From: Muricauda sp. SCSIO 64092
GTDB lineage: Bacteria > Bacteroidota > Bacteroidia > Flavobacteriales > Flavobacteriaceae
NCBI RefSeq assembly: GCF_023016285.1
Contig: NZ_CP095413.1
Coordinates: 3,613,001-3,677,000, forward strand
Reading direction: 5' to 3'
DNA length: 64,000 nt
The position numbers and the translations under genes were made by a program. Under the pieces are notes generated by a model. It worked only from the letters and a program-made list of their open reading frames with translations, was not told where the DNA came from and did not search any database. Shown here piece after piece: positions 1-8,415 of the stretch; position 1 is the first letter of the stretch; each line of letters opens with the position of its first letter.

Positions 1-1
1 T

Positions 2-544
2 CGGGAACTGCACGATGGTGTGGGTCAAAAGTTGATGTTGTTGGCGAAAAGGACAAAATTAAGTGGTGATTCGGAGACGACCGCCCTTGCCTTGGACATC
101 TTGGAGGAACTGCGGAGTGTTTCCCGCCATTTACATCCCGCCACTCTGGAGAAGTTGGGTTTTTCCGGAGCGGTCAGGGCAATAATCGACGATGTGGACG
201 CGAACACGGAAATCTTTTTTACCCACCATATCGATGATGTTGACGATCTGTTAAGCGACGAGGGTTCCCTTCATCTCTATCGGATGATGCAGGAAATACT
301 CAACAATATAGTGAGGCATTCCGGGGCCAAGGCCGCATCGGTGAACGTTGAAAGAAAAGTGGGCACCATAGAAATGGTGGTAAAGGACAATGGGAAAGGG
401 TTCAGCTTCAAGGAGAAACTCCGTGACCGGTCCAGTCTGGGAATGCGAACACTTTTGGAACGGGCCAAGATTGCCGGAGCAAAGTTCCATGTGGAGAGTG
501 GGACCTCATTGGGTACGACAATTTCACTGGTAATGCCCACATAA
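2..544 (+). CDS. Sensor histidine kinase, HisKA_3 type (3' part, cut by window start)
   Basis: This is the C-terminal part of a NarL-partner sensor histidine kinase. The reading frame is open from base 2, so the true start lies before the window. The first codons give RELHDGVGQK, the HisKA_3 phosphoacceptor box with its His at bases 11-13. It is followed by the dimerisation helices, an N box (EILNNIVRHSGAKA), a G1 box (DNGKGFS) and a G2 region (LGMRTLLERA), so the ATPase domain is complete. It should autophosphorylate on the His and pass phosphate to the response regulator 10 bp downstream. It is a close paralogue of the kinase at 55643-57661; by eye the shared 174 residues differ at about 29 positions. 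The sensor part is not visible; by analogy it may have periplasmic TPRs and one membrane segment. Confidence 0.93.
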   Translation, partial: RELHDGVGQKLMLLAKRTKLSGDSETTALALDILEELRSVSRHLHPATLEKLGFSGAVRAIIDDVDANTEIFFTHHIDDVDDLLSDEGSLHLYRMMQEILNNIVRHSGAKAASVNVERKVGTIEMVVKDNGKGFSFKEKLRDRSSLGMRTLLERAKIAGAKFHVESGTSLGTTISLVMPT

Positions 545-554
545 AGAATTAGGT

Positions 555-1196
555 ATGAAAGATGTTTCCATAATAATAGCCGATGACCATCCTTTGCTGT
601 TAAAGGGGCTTTATGAAGAACTGATCGCCAATGATTACAATGTGGTTGGACAAGCCTCTGACGGCATGAACGCCTTGAAACTTATTTTGCAGTACAGGCC
701 AACATTGGCATTGATAGATATTGATATGCCTTTTTTATCGGGTTTTGAAGTTGTAAAAATGGCCAAGGAGAAAGGGATTCCCACGAATTTCATTGTCCTG
801 TCCTTTCATAAGGAGGTGAGTTACCTGTGTCAGGCCAAAGCACTTCAAATAAATGGGTATCTGCTCAAAGAAGATTCTTTTTTCGAAATTGAACGTTGTA
901 TCCATGCGGTGGCCAAAAACCAAACCTATTTCAGCCCTTCATTGGATTCACTCACACTGCACAGCGCCAATGATGAATTGAAAAAATTGACCCTACTAAC
1001 GTCTTCTGAAGTTACCATTTTAAAGCTTGTTGCAAAACAGGCATCAAATATCAACATTGCCGACCATCTTTGTGTTTCTGTACGAACGGTGGAAAAGCAC
1101 AGAAGCAATATTATTGCAAAGTTGGCATTGGAGAACAGTACCAATACCTTGACCCATTGGGCCATAACCAACCAGAAAGTTATACAGGAGCTCTAA
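555..1196 (+). CDS. NarL/LuxR-type response regulator
   Basis: A 213-residue two-domain transcription regulator. The N-terminal receiver has the acidic pair D10/D11, the phosphoacceptor D55 in ALIDIDMP, S83 in the Thr/Ser position and K105 in GYLLKE, so it looks phosphorylatable. Residues about 145-205 form a LuxR-type helix-turn-helix (LLTSSEVTILKLVAKQASNI, then SVRTVEKHRSNI). It starts 10 bp after the kinase stop, so the two form an operon and almost certainly a cognate pair. A perfect hairpin with a T-rich tail follows 52 bp after the stop. Targets are unknown. The paralogous kinase at 55643 lacks its own regulator in this window, so this protein could also serve that kinase. Confidence 0.95.
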   Translation: MKDVSIIIADDHPLLLKGLYEELIANDYNVVGQASDGMNALKLILQYRPTLALIDIDMPFLSGFEVVKMAKEKGIPTNFIVLSFHKEVSYLCQAKALQINGYLLKEDSFFEIERCIHAVAKNQTYFSPSLDSLTLHSANDELKKLTLLTSSEVTILKLVAKQASNINIADHLCVSVRTVEKHRSNIIAKLALENSTNTLTHWAITNQKVIQEL

Positions 1197-1247
1197 AGCT
1201 TTCTTTTTTCCTACAAAACAGGTCTTCTTTTTCATTCTATACGTACT

Positions 1248-1272
1248 AGCACGTATTTTTTACGTGCTTTTT
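1248..1272 (+). terminator. Rho-independent terminator after the kinase/regulator operon
   Basis: AGCACGTA (1248-1255) and TACGTGCT (1261-1268) form a perfect 8-bp stem with a five-T loop, followed by a T-rich tail. It lies 52 bp after the response regulator stop. Confidence 0.75.
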
Positions 1273-1352
1273 CTTATTTCCCGAATAAGTGGTTCGAGAA
1301 TAACTTGCAGTTCAATAAAACACTATAATTCTAAAGCATTCTAAATGTAAGG

Positions 1353-1379
1353 AATTACATAAGTGGGCTTGATGTAATT
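1353..1379. repeat. Inverted repeat in the gap before the unknown gene
   Basis: AATTACAT (1353-1360) and ATGTAATT (1372-1379) are a perfect 8-bp dyad with an 11-bp spacer, in an AT-rich stretch that should hold the promoter of the next gene. It could be an operator, for example for the NarL-type regulator encoded just upstream, but nothing proves this. The rest of 1273-1606 shows no gene. Confidence 0.4.
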
Positions 1380-1606
1380 ATGTTAGGGAGGTAACTGTAA
1401 TAAACGAAAAAAAAGACACATTCTTGAATCACAACTACAAATATCACATATTATCAAATTTCGCCACTTGTTACCGGTGTTTTGTTGGTAGGGCCCCGTG
1501 GGCCGAGTTTAATTCATTAACCCAAATTCTGGCAGCATATGTATTGGGAAGAGTCCATTTTTTTAAAAGAAGTAAGGGACCGTCCAAGAAGCAGCCTAAA
1601 ACTATT

Positions 1607-2386
1607 ATGCGTACCTATATAGATTGTACCGATTTTGGGCAACTTCAAAAAATGTTGGTCGACCTTAAGAAGTCCTATGGTGAGGCCAGGGCATTGCAGG
1701 ACGGATTGTCCAAGAATATCATTAAAGAATACTTTGCAGGAAACATAGTGATTCTGGAAAAACAGCTGTTGACCTCCATGGAAATCATTAACGCCTTGGA
1801 TGAAGGGTGTTTGAAGCGAATGGACGAAGAGGTAAAAATCCGCTATCGGACAACTACTCCATTGAAACGCTTGGAATTGGATGCACAGGGATTACTCGAT
1901 TATGTGGAGGAAGGTAACTCAATTTCCAAATCCCTGCCTTTAAGGGGCCTTCTCCCAAAAAGAATAAAACAAAGACTTTACATTACCCGTAAAGTAAAGG
2001 TCAATGGCAATCCTTGCACAACTAAGGAAAATCTGGTCCTGGTTATTCAGGACCTACGATTAAAACAGGGATTTAGGAAATTGTCGCAGTTATGGGACTT
2101 AGAAATGATTTTGACAGGTACATACCACTTTCAATACAATTTCTTTAAAAAGTCCATCCTCACGGCCATTGATCTAATTACGGAAATCGAAAACGCGGAA
2201 AATATCCGTAAGGAAATCCAAAAAATATCAAATCTGCGATTGAAGCCATTCGAGGAAAAATGTACGGTTTCAAAAAGAGAAAGAAAAATAGGTGTATCAG
2301 ATGAGGTCGACGATGTGGTTGAATACAGCTTTGATGCCATTGCATGTCACTTTAATGAGCATGCAGGAAACATAAAAAAGGAATGA
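1607..2386 (+). CDS. Hypothetical protein, charged and helical
   Basis: I do not recognise this protein. The frame stays open back to a TTG at 1424, but the extra 61 residues have a non-coding character, so I prefer the ATG at 1607 (protein begins MRTYIDCTDFG, 259 residues). It has no signal peptide or membrane segment and is rich in Lys, Glu and Leu with several amphipathic helix-like stretches, for example around residues 5-60 and 190-215. It is therefore probably cytosolic and may be coiled-coil in part. It stands alone between the two-component operon and the fucose synthase gene. Nothing in the sequence indicates a function. Confidence 0.65.
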   Translation: MRTYIDCTDFGQLQKMLVDLKKSYGEARALQDGLSKNIIKEYFAGNIVILEKQLLTSMEIINALDEGCLKRMDEEVKIRYRTTTPLKRLELDAQGLLDYVEEGNSISKSLPLRGLLPKRIKQRLYITRKVKVNGNPCTTKENLVLVIQDLRLKQGFRKLSQLWDLEMILTGTYHFQYNFFKKSILTAIDLITEIENAENIRKEIQKISNLRLKPFEEKCTVSKRERKIGVSDEVDDVVEYSFDAIACHFNEHAGNIKKE

Positions 2387-2587
2387 CATTCCTATGTCAT
2401 GGGTGGCGATTGCAATGAAAATAGCGCATCGCTTGCCCAATAGGTGTCATTGGATCCTGGTTTTGAATATTCCTTTTGCCAATAAAGGGAGTAGGGGTTT
2501 TCAGGATACGGATTAAAAGTCGAAGAAAAGGAATTGATTGTGTTGGAAACGACCAGTTCCCATCGGATTTTCAAATGAATCCCACTT

Positions 2588-2633
2588 CATAATGGGACTC
2601 ACAGTGGCGGAGCCGTGAAATAAACCCATTATG
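2588..2633. repeat. Inverted repeat upstream of fcl
   Basis: CATAATGGG (2588-2596) and CCCATTATG (2625-2633) form a perfect 9-bp dyad with a 28-bp spacer, 47 bp before the fcl start. It could be a leader hairpin or an operator. Nothing else stands out in the 293-bp gap. Confidence 0.4.
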
Positions 2634-2679
2634 TATTAAATACCAAAAAGAACTGGCAAGGGACCATGCCTTGGTACTC

Positions 2680-3831
2680 ATGAAAAAAACCTCAAAAATA
2701 TATGTGGCCGGACATTGTGGATTCGTTGGTTCGGCAATTTTGAAAAGTTTAAGGGGCAAAGGTTATGAAAACCTGATTACCCGGGAACATAAGAGATTAA
2801 ACCTGGTTGATTCCGTTGCCACGGCGTCCTTTTTTAAACGGGAAAGACCTGAATACGTATTTCTTGCCGCGGCTAAGGTTGGAGGGATTCTTGCCAGTAA
2901 TTACCACCGTGCGAATTTCATTTACGAAAATTTAATGATTCAGAACAATGTAATCCACCAGAGCTATATCCACAGTGTGAAAAAACTGCTTTTTTTGGGA
3001 AGTACCTGTATTTATCCAAAAAAAACATACCAACCCATAAAAGAGGAATACTTGCTGACCGGTAATCTTGAGTATACCCATGAACCCTATGCTATCGCTA
3101 AAATTGCGGGCATAAAAATGTGCGAAAGCTATAACATACAATATGGTACAAATTTCATCTCGGCCATGCCAACCAATCTTTATGGTCCCAAAGATAATTT
3201 TGACCTGGAAACCTGCCAGATATTGCCTGCCTTTCTTCGAAAAATACACTTGGGGAAGTTGTTGGAAAATTGTGATTGGGACAGTATAAGGGCAGATTTA
3301 AATAGGCGCCCTATTGAAGGAATAAATGGAAAGGCCAATGAAAAGGAAATTATTGGTATGATGGAAAAGTTTGGTATTAGGATGGACAGCAACAAAAGTG
3401 TAAAGGTAGAAATAGGGGGAAACGGCAAACCTCTTAGGGAGTTCCTTTGGAATGGTGATATGGCGGATGCCTGTGTTTTTTTGATGGAGCACGAAAGTTT
3501 CAAGGGGTCTTTTAACATTACCTCTAGTGGTGGTAAGCAAATGTTGCCCCAATCTACTTCAGACCATGATTCGGGAGAAATCCGCAATACGCACATCAAT
3601 ATTGGGACCGGAAAGGAGATTTCCATTGCAAAACTTGCAAAAACAATTACGCAGGTACTTGATTTTAAAGGCAGTTTGGTCTTTAACACCTCCGGATTGG
3701 ATGGTGCCTCCCGCAAAATTACGGACGTTACCAAATTGAACAGTCTTGGTTGGAAACACAAGGTGGAATTAAACAAAGGAATAGAACAATTGTATCAATG
3801 GTATAAAGCTACCATTGAAGGGACATCATGA
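2680..3831 (+). CDS. fcl: GDP-L-fucose synthase (catalytic His replaced by Gln)
   Basis: GDP-4-keto-6-deoxy-mannose 3,5-epimerase/4-reductase, the last step of GDP-L-fucose synthesis for surface polysaccharide. It is a 383-residue extended SDR: cofactor motif G11HCGFVG17, LAAAKVGGI at 62-70, catalytic S108 and C110 in FLGSTCIYP, and Y137-x3-K141 in EPYAIAKIAG. An insertion around residues 195-240, with a second one near 275-290, is usual in Bacteroidota forms of the enzyme. The start is the ATG at 2680, although the frame opens at a TTG nine bases earlier. Odd point: the residue aligning with the E. coli catalytic acid His179 is Gln180 (NFDLETCQILPAF; normally a Ser-His-Val/Ile run). Epimerisation may thus be impaired. 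The stop overlaps the next start (ATGA). Confidence 0.93.
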   Translation: MKKTSKIYVAGHCGFVGSAILKSLRGKGYENLITREHKRLNLVDSVATASFFKRERPEYVFLAAAKVGGILASNYHRANFIYENLMIQNNVIHQSYIHSVKKLLFLGSTCIYPKKTYQPIKEEYLLTGNLEYTHEPYAIAKIAGIKMCESYNIQYGTNFISAMPTNLYGPKDNFDLETCQILPAFLRKIHLGKLLENCDWDSIRADLNRRPIEGINGKANEKEIIGMMEKFGIRMDSNKSVKVEIGGNGKPLREFLWNGDMADACVFLMEHESFKGSFNITSSGGKQMLPQSTSDHDSGEIRNTHINIGTGKEISIAKLAKTITQVLDFKGSLVFNTSGLDGASRKITDVTKLNSLGWKHKVELNKGIEQLYQWYKATIEGTS

Positions 3832-5711
3832 CATTTAAAAAAAAAATTATGAACATCAACAAAATAGCAATAGTCTTTATCTTTTGTTGTATTGGCCAAA
3901 TTATATGTGCCCATACGGGAGGACATGGCTCCGAACTTAGAAATTGGAGTATTGTTGGGGAACAAGGAAGCGTTTTCCAAGCCTCCTTTTTATTGTATAA
4001 GAACGATATGGTATTTTTTGAGAACAGGGAAGGCGAAATTCTCAAATATCCCTTCTCTTCATTAGCTTTTAAAGACCAAAACCATGTTCTTGAAAGACAT
4101 AGCGGAATAGCATCCTTAAATCTTCAAAACCCATCGGAGAAGTTATTTGGCCATAAAAGGAATTTACCCTTTTACCTTTCCATTGCCCTTGGAATGCTTT
4201 TATTGATCTGCCTTATAATTCGGCCCAAAAGGTCGAGGTCTTTTAAAATTCCGGTCAATGCTATTGCTTTGCTATTTGTTTCATCGGTGTTTGTTACTTG
4301 CAGTGAGGATAGGAATATCGGAAATTTAAATGATTTCCCTTCAGTACCTGCCAACGACATGGAAAACATGGGTTCCCATTTTGGACAGTTTACGGGAGTG
4401 GTCACTAGTTTTGATGACACCTACTTTTACGTTTCTTCCCCAGGTTTTCCGGAACACAATATGATGGAGGGCATTACGGCTTGGAATCGACAGGTTCCCA
4501 TTCCCCAGGACTATTCGGGGGATAATAGTTGGGCAATCCCAATACAACCCGTATTGGCAGATGAACCTTTGTCCCTAAGTGAACATTTCATGAAAGGGGC
4601 CATTGCCATTGCGGTGAACGGAATCCCCATATTCAATCCCCTCAACAACAGGGGAGAGGATACAAAGCTTATAGGGGAGCTTGATGAGTGGGGAGGACAT
4701 GCCGGAAGGGCAGATGACTATCATTACCATATTCCACCGGTGCACCTGGAAGCTACGGTAGGGGCAAATAGTCCAATTGCCTATGCTCTGGATGGTTTTC
4801 CCGTATATGGAAAAACTACCGATGAATTGGACGAGTTTTTTGGGAAATTTAATGATGATGGTTCCTATCAATACCATTCCATTGACGATTACCCCTATTT
4901 TATTCCCAAAATGCGTGGTACGGTTTCATTGGATCCAAACACAACTGCCCCGGAAGACCAAATATGGCCTCAAGCACTATCCACCCCGTTAAGACAAGTT
5001 TCAGCGCCATCATTAAGTAATGGGTCCATTTCCTTTGGTCCAACCGGCACAAATGCATACACTTTGGCGTATCAAGACGAAAACGGTAACGATATCGCCA
5101 CAATACACTACGATTGGGATGATACCGGTCTATATACCTTTCAATATGTGGCTGCGGATGGAGCCGGCACCATAGAGACGTATCAGGGATTTGCCTGGCA
5201 AGGTGAAGGCAGTGGGAGCTCGGATTTTACATTGAGCAGTGTTGCAGTTGATGAAAATGGAGCGCTTTTGGATGATTATAAATGCGAGGAAAAAGTTAAT
5301 GGAAGTGAAGCTTCCATACCCCTGGCCTGGTCCAATGTACCAGAAGGAGTGAACAGTTTGGCCATAATCATGCACCATTATCCTTTTCCCGATGATACTT
5401 CGGAAATCAACTCGTACCTATTGCTTTGGGGTATTGATCCAAGTATTACTGAAATTCCGCATGGGGGAGCGGACGACGGCGATTGGTTCATGGGTGCAAA
5501 CAAGGACGGTACCGCGGTCTCCTATACTTCCCCTTGTTCGCAAGGCACAGGAAGCCATGAATATACCATCACTTTATATGGATTATCGGAAACACCACCA
5601 ACGTTGCCCCAAACAAATTCAGTTGACGTGACCTATGATGTATTGGTTGATGCCATTTCCAGTGTTACGGTTATAGATAAGGCAACCCTCACATTCAATG
5701 ATGTGAACTGA
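3828..5711 (+). CDS. YHYH-domain and PEBP-like secreted protein
   Basis: A 627-residue envelope protein. Residues about 8-28 form a signal-like hydrophobic segment, then come a short domain and a second hydrophobic stretch (about 112-130, with another near 145-155 ending in a Cys). A YHYH domain with the name-giving DDYHYHIPP follows at about 304, together with IAYALDGFPVYG. The C-terminal part (about 465-627) resembles phosphatidylethanolamine-binding/YbhB-like proteins (IPLAWSNVPEGVNSLAIIM, then a SYLLLWGID stretch). Biochemical role unknown. The start ATG at 3828 overlaps the fcl stop as ATGA, implying translational coupling; an in-frame ATG at 3849 gives a more ordinary signal peptide. 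The internal hydrophobic pair is unusual and could reflect fusion of two ancestral genes. Confidence 0.85.
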   Translation: MTFKKKIMNINKIAIVFIFCCIGQIICAHTGGHGSELRNWSIVGEQGSVFQASFLLYKNDMVFFENREGEILKYPFSSLAFKDQNHVLERHSGIASLNLQNPSEKLFGHKRNLPFYLSIALGMLLLICLIIRPKRSRSFKIPVNAIALLFVSSVFVTCSEDRNIGNLNDFPSVPANDMENMGSHFGQFTGVVTSFDDTYFYVSSPGFPEHNMMEGITAWNRQVPIPQDYSGDNSWAIPIQPVLADEPLSLSEHFMKGAIAIAVNGIPIFNPLNNRGEDTKLIGELDEWGGHAGRADDYHYHIPPVHLEATVGANSPIAYALDGFPVYGKTTDELDEFFGKFNDDGSYQYHSIDDYPYFIPKMRGTVSLDPNTTAPEDQIWPQALSTPLRQVSAPSLSNGSISFGPTGTNAYTLAYQDENGNDIATIHYDWDDTGLYTFQYVAADGAGTIETYQGFAWQGEGSGSSDFTLSSVAVDENGALLDDYKCEEKVNGSEASIPLAWSNVPEGVNSLAIIMHHYPFPDDTSEINSYLLLWGIDPSITEIPHGGADDGDWFMGANKDGTAVSYTSPCSQGTGSHEYTITLYGLSETPPTLPQTNSVDVTYDVLVDAISSVTVIDKATLTFNDVN

Positions 5712-5777
5712 ATTCCTTGGGTCAATTGCGGATAACAAAACGCTTAGGACTTCAAAATATTCAGAACCCTGGAAATA

Positions 5778-6401
5778 ATGAGGAAATCAATTTTGATGAT
5801 TACGTTTTTTATGAGTACGTACTATCTAACCGCACAAACGGAAGAAAGAGATTTGTTTTCGACAGCTATTGATAATACAAACCGCCCATCCGTGCAAACG
5901 GAGGAAAAATATTTGATTTCGGTTGGAGTAAATGCCATTGTCAACGACGTCAGGAGTGAAGGAAGCTATTTCAATCTAAATCGTCTGGATCGTTTGGATG
6001 TACAAAATCCATTTTTCTTTGGTATGGAACGGAAGTTGTCAAGGGGGTTTTCTTTAGAAGCCCTGGTATCAATAAATAAGCTAGAACTTTTAAATGAAGT
6101 TTCCCAACAAGAGGAATTTGGATATTTTGGAGTGGACATCAATGGGAAGCTTTATTTTGATAATCTGTTTGCCAAAAGACATCGGAATAGGTGGGATTTA
6201 TATATGGCCGGAGGTTTTGGCTTTTACGATTTAAATGATGATATCGCATTCACATACAATGTGGGCGGAGGGCTGCAGCTTTGGTTTACTGAAACTGTTG
6301 GTGTAGGATGTAAAGGCATGGGAAAATTGGGGATACGACCAATGAATGAATTGGTAAACAATTATTATCAATTCCATTTTGGCATAATGTACCGTATTTA
6401 A
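5778..6401 (+). CDS. Outer-membrane beta-barrel protein
   Basis: A 207-residue protein with a cleavable signal peptide (MRKSILMITFFMSTYYLTAQ, Flavobacteria-type TAQ end) and alternating beta-strand pattern through a C-terminal aromatic strand (YYQFHFGIMYRI). This fits the OmpA-like/porin small barrel family common in Bacteroidota. It lies 66 bp after the YHYH gene and 55 bp before the antiterminator gene, in the same direction, so it probably belongs to the same transcription unit. A structural or transport role in the outer membrane is likely but not specified by the sequence. Confidence 0.8.
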   Translation: MRKSILMITFFMSTYYLTAQTEERDLFSTAIDNTNRPSVQTEEKYLISVGVNAIVNDVRSEGSYFNLNRLDRLDVQNPFFFGMERKLSRGFSLEALVSINKLELLNEVSQQEEFGYFGVDINGKLYFDNLFAKRHRNRWDLYMAGGFGFYDLNDDIAFTYNVGGGLQLWFTETVGVGCKGMGKLGIRPMNELVNNYYQFHFGIMYRI

Positions 6402-6456
6402 TTTTAAATCATCTTAATTGGATTCAATTGATCACATAACACACAAAAAATCCGCT

Positions 6457-6933
6457 ATGCCCTGGTTGGTCATATATACCAAACCACGAACGGAGCTAAG
6501 GGTAGCAGAAGCTTTAAAAAAAATGGGCATAGCGGTGTATTGCCCTGTTGTGCAGGAAATACGTCAATGGAGCGATAGGAAAAAAAAGATAACGACCCCT
6601 TTGTTCAAGTCTTACGTCTTTGTCCATTTGGAAGCACAACAGCGCAATCAGGTGTTTAAGGTCCCCGGTGTTGTGAATTATCTCTTTTGGTTGGGAAAGC
6701 CAGCTGAGGTGCGTGATGAGGAAATCAGGGCCATAAAGAAATGGAATGAAAACGACGAAATTGACCAATGGCAGGTAGAAGACTTGTCTCCAGGGGACAG
6801 GATAACGATTTCCAATGGGGTTTTTAAAAATCAGGAAGCATTTATTAAACATATTGGTAAGAAACGCATGCGGTTACTTTTACCAAGTTTGGGATATGCC
6901 ATAAACGTTCGGATCAGGGAAGCGGTGTCTTAA
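6457..6933 (+). CDS. UpxY/NusG-like transcription antiterminator
   Basis: A 158-residue NusG paralogue. Residues about 2-90 form the NGN domain (PWLVIYTKPRTELRVAEALK, CPVVQEIRQWSDRKKK, PLFKSYVFVHL, VPGVVNYLFWLGKPAEV). A KOW-like segment follows (LSPGDRITISNGVFKN). Specialised NusG proteins of this kind (UpxY in Bacteroides) promote full-length transcription of long capsule operons. The frame opens at a TTG at 6418, but the ATG at 6457 gives the usual family start. It is followed by two hairpins in the 380-bp gap before the LytTR gene, which would be sensible places for the protein to act. Polysaccharide genes (8416, 9986) follow downstream, which fits this role. Confidence 0.9.
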   Translation: MPWLVIYTKPRTELRVAEALKKMGIAVYCPVVQEIRQWSDRKKKITTPLFKSYVFVHLEAQQRNQVFKVPGVVNYLFWLGKPAEVRDEEIRAIKKWNENDEIDQWQVEDLSPGDRITISNGVFKNQEAFIKHIGKKRMRLLLPSLGYAINVRIREAVS

Positions 6934-6936
6934 AAT

Positions 6937-6974
6937 ATAGGGAACCCTATAAAGGCTAATTTAAATTAGGCCTT
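6937..6974 (+). promoter_or_regulatory. Two adjacent hairpins after the antiterminator gene
   Basis: ATAGGG-AA-CCCTAT (6937-6950) is a tight hairpin. Right after it AAGGC-TAATTT (6952-6962) pairs with AAATTA-G-GCCTT (6963-6974), an 11-bp stem with one bulged G. A T-run lies near 6995-7001. They could terminate or attenuate transcription, and thus be the target of the antiterminator. The rest of 6975-7312 holds no gene that I can see. Confidence 0.5.
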
Positions 6975-7312
6975 GAATTGTTCTGAGGGTCGTTGTTTTT
7001 TCCAATGCAAAATAGTAAAACCCTTTTTGGGGGATAATGACGCAAGAACTGGAATATAGGGACAAAACAACCGAATACCATCAATCACTTTTTTATCATT
7101 CCGAAAACAGATCATTGGCCAACGTGGCGGTTAAAAAACACCCATGTCCCATTTCTCCAATCTGGCAAAAAATGAAGGTTTTGTAAAAATACAAGCTCTT
7201 ATTCAAGAAAATCCATAAGGAATAATTTCTTTAGGAAGATCGGTTTTTACCGCTATACCGTGGGTTTTGGATTTGAAAAGGAGGATTGTCCAATATAAAA
7301 TAAATAGTACCT

Positions 7313-8056
7313 ATGATACAAGAATTAAAGGCATTTATCGTAGAAAATGAAGTTTCGTATGGAGGATTGGCATTTGTGCTACAAAAATACTTTCCTGAAA
7401 TCAACATACTCGGATTTACCGAAGACATTGAGAAGGCCATGGATTCGATCCATACCCTTAAACCGGATATCGTGTTCCTGGAGATTGAATTAAAGGATGG
7501 GTGCGGTTTTCAGATTATTGAAAACCTTTGGACAAAATCCAATTTTGTAATAACCTCCAATGTGGACAAATACGCATTGAAAGCAATATCCTATGATGTC
7601 ATTGCTTATTTGTTAAAACCTTTGAAACTGGAGGATTTGCTGTTGGCGGTCAATAAAGCAAAACAAAAAATGAGGCTTGCAGAGAACAGGCAGTTTTTGG
7701 AAAACAGTAAGGAGGGTGAAGAAGAGGATATAAACATATTGGCCTTGCCCTCCATGGATAAGATTGAACTCATAGAAAAAAGGCATATTGTTTATTTAAA
7801 GGCGGAAGGGAGGTACACCCGGTTCCTGTTGAGTTGTGGACTGACCAAATTGGCAAGTAGAAATTTGGGGGAATTTGAAAAACTGCTATGTCCCAAAACA
7901 TTTTTTAGGACGCACCACTCTTATATCGTTAACCTTACGCAAGTTCAAAACATCAACAAGGCGGGCGGAAATTATTTGGAATTAAAAGTGGGCGAATCCA
8001 TACCCGTTGCCAAAAGAAAGCTAAACTCCCTTAATAGGTTCCTAAAGATAAAGTAG
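7313..8056 (+). CDS. LytTR-family response regulator with degenerate receiver
   Basis: A 247-residue DNA-binding regulator: receiver-like domain (about 1-120) and LytTR domain (about 145-245, containing IVYLKAEGRYTRFLL and FFRTHHSYIVNLTQV). The receiver has lost its chemistry: the acidic pocket, normally Asp-Asp/Glu, reads E11-N12-E13, and the phosphoacceptor Asp is Glu57 (IVFLEIELKDG). The conserved Lys107 of YLLKP remains. Glu at the phosphorylation site often mimics phosphorylated Asp, so the protein may be constitutively active or respond to another signal. No histidine kinase is adjacent. Its place between the antiterminator and the polysaccharide ligase suggests control of the surface polysaccharide region. 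Confidence 0.9.
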   Translation: MIQELKAFIVENEVSYGGLAFVLQKYFPEINILGFTEDIEKAMDSIHTLKPDIVFLEIELKDGCGFQIIENLWTKSNFVITSNVDKYALKAISYDVIAYLLKPLKLEDLLLAVNKAKQKMRLAENRQFLENSKEGEEEDINILALPSMDKIELIEKRHIVYLKAEGRYTRFLLSCGLTKLASRNLGEFEKLLCPKTFFRTHHSYIVNLTQVQNINKAGGNYLELKVGESIPVAKRKLNSLNRFLKIK

Positions 8057-8415
8057 TACGGTCTGCTGGTCCAGTGGAACAAATGGTACCATTGTCCGGA
8101 ATACGACAAAAACATTTGGTAAACGATCCAGCCCATTCACAAAAGGGCATCATACGGGAGGTGGGCCCTATCCATTTTACCCAAAAAGTGGTCCATAACT
8201 CCGTTCCAAAGGATTTAGGCATTTCCCCATCTAATCAACACTGCAAGATCATTGGTCTAAGGAGTGATGTCCTGTACCCTCCTAATTATTTGTTTAAACA
8301 TTGCGGTTGTTGGCCAGCACCGGTCAAAACCGAAGCGATTGGGTATTGGTCCCCTTACCCCAAGGGGAGTTCATATAGCCCCTGAACAGGTATTGGACGA
8401 TTAAAAAAGGAAGTA
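8057..8415. other. Gene-free gap of 359 bp with a 12-bp palindrome
   Basis: A 103-codon open frame here has no recognisable protein features and I do not accept it. AATGGTACCATT (8082-8093) is a perfect 12-bp palindrome shortly after the LytTR stop and could be a binding site. Otherwise I see nothing in the stretch. Confidence 0.4.

Noticed and set aside
1424..1606. N-terminal extension of the unknown gene from a TTG codon
   Set aside because: The 61 extra residues have a non-coding composition, and a good ATG follows at 1607.
8074..8385. 103-codon frame after the LytTR gene
   Set aside because: Low-complexity, Pro/His-rich composition without domain, signal or conserved pattern.
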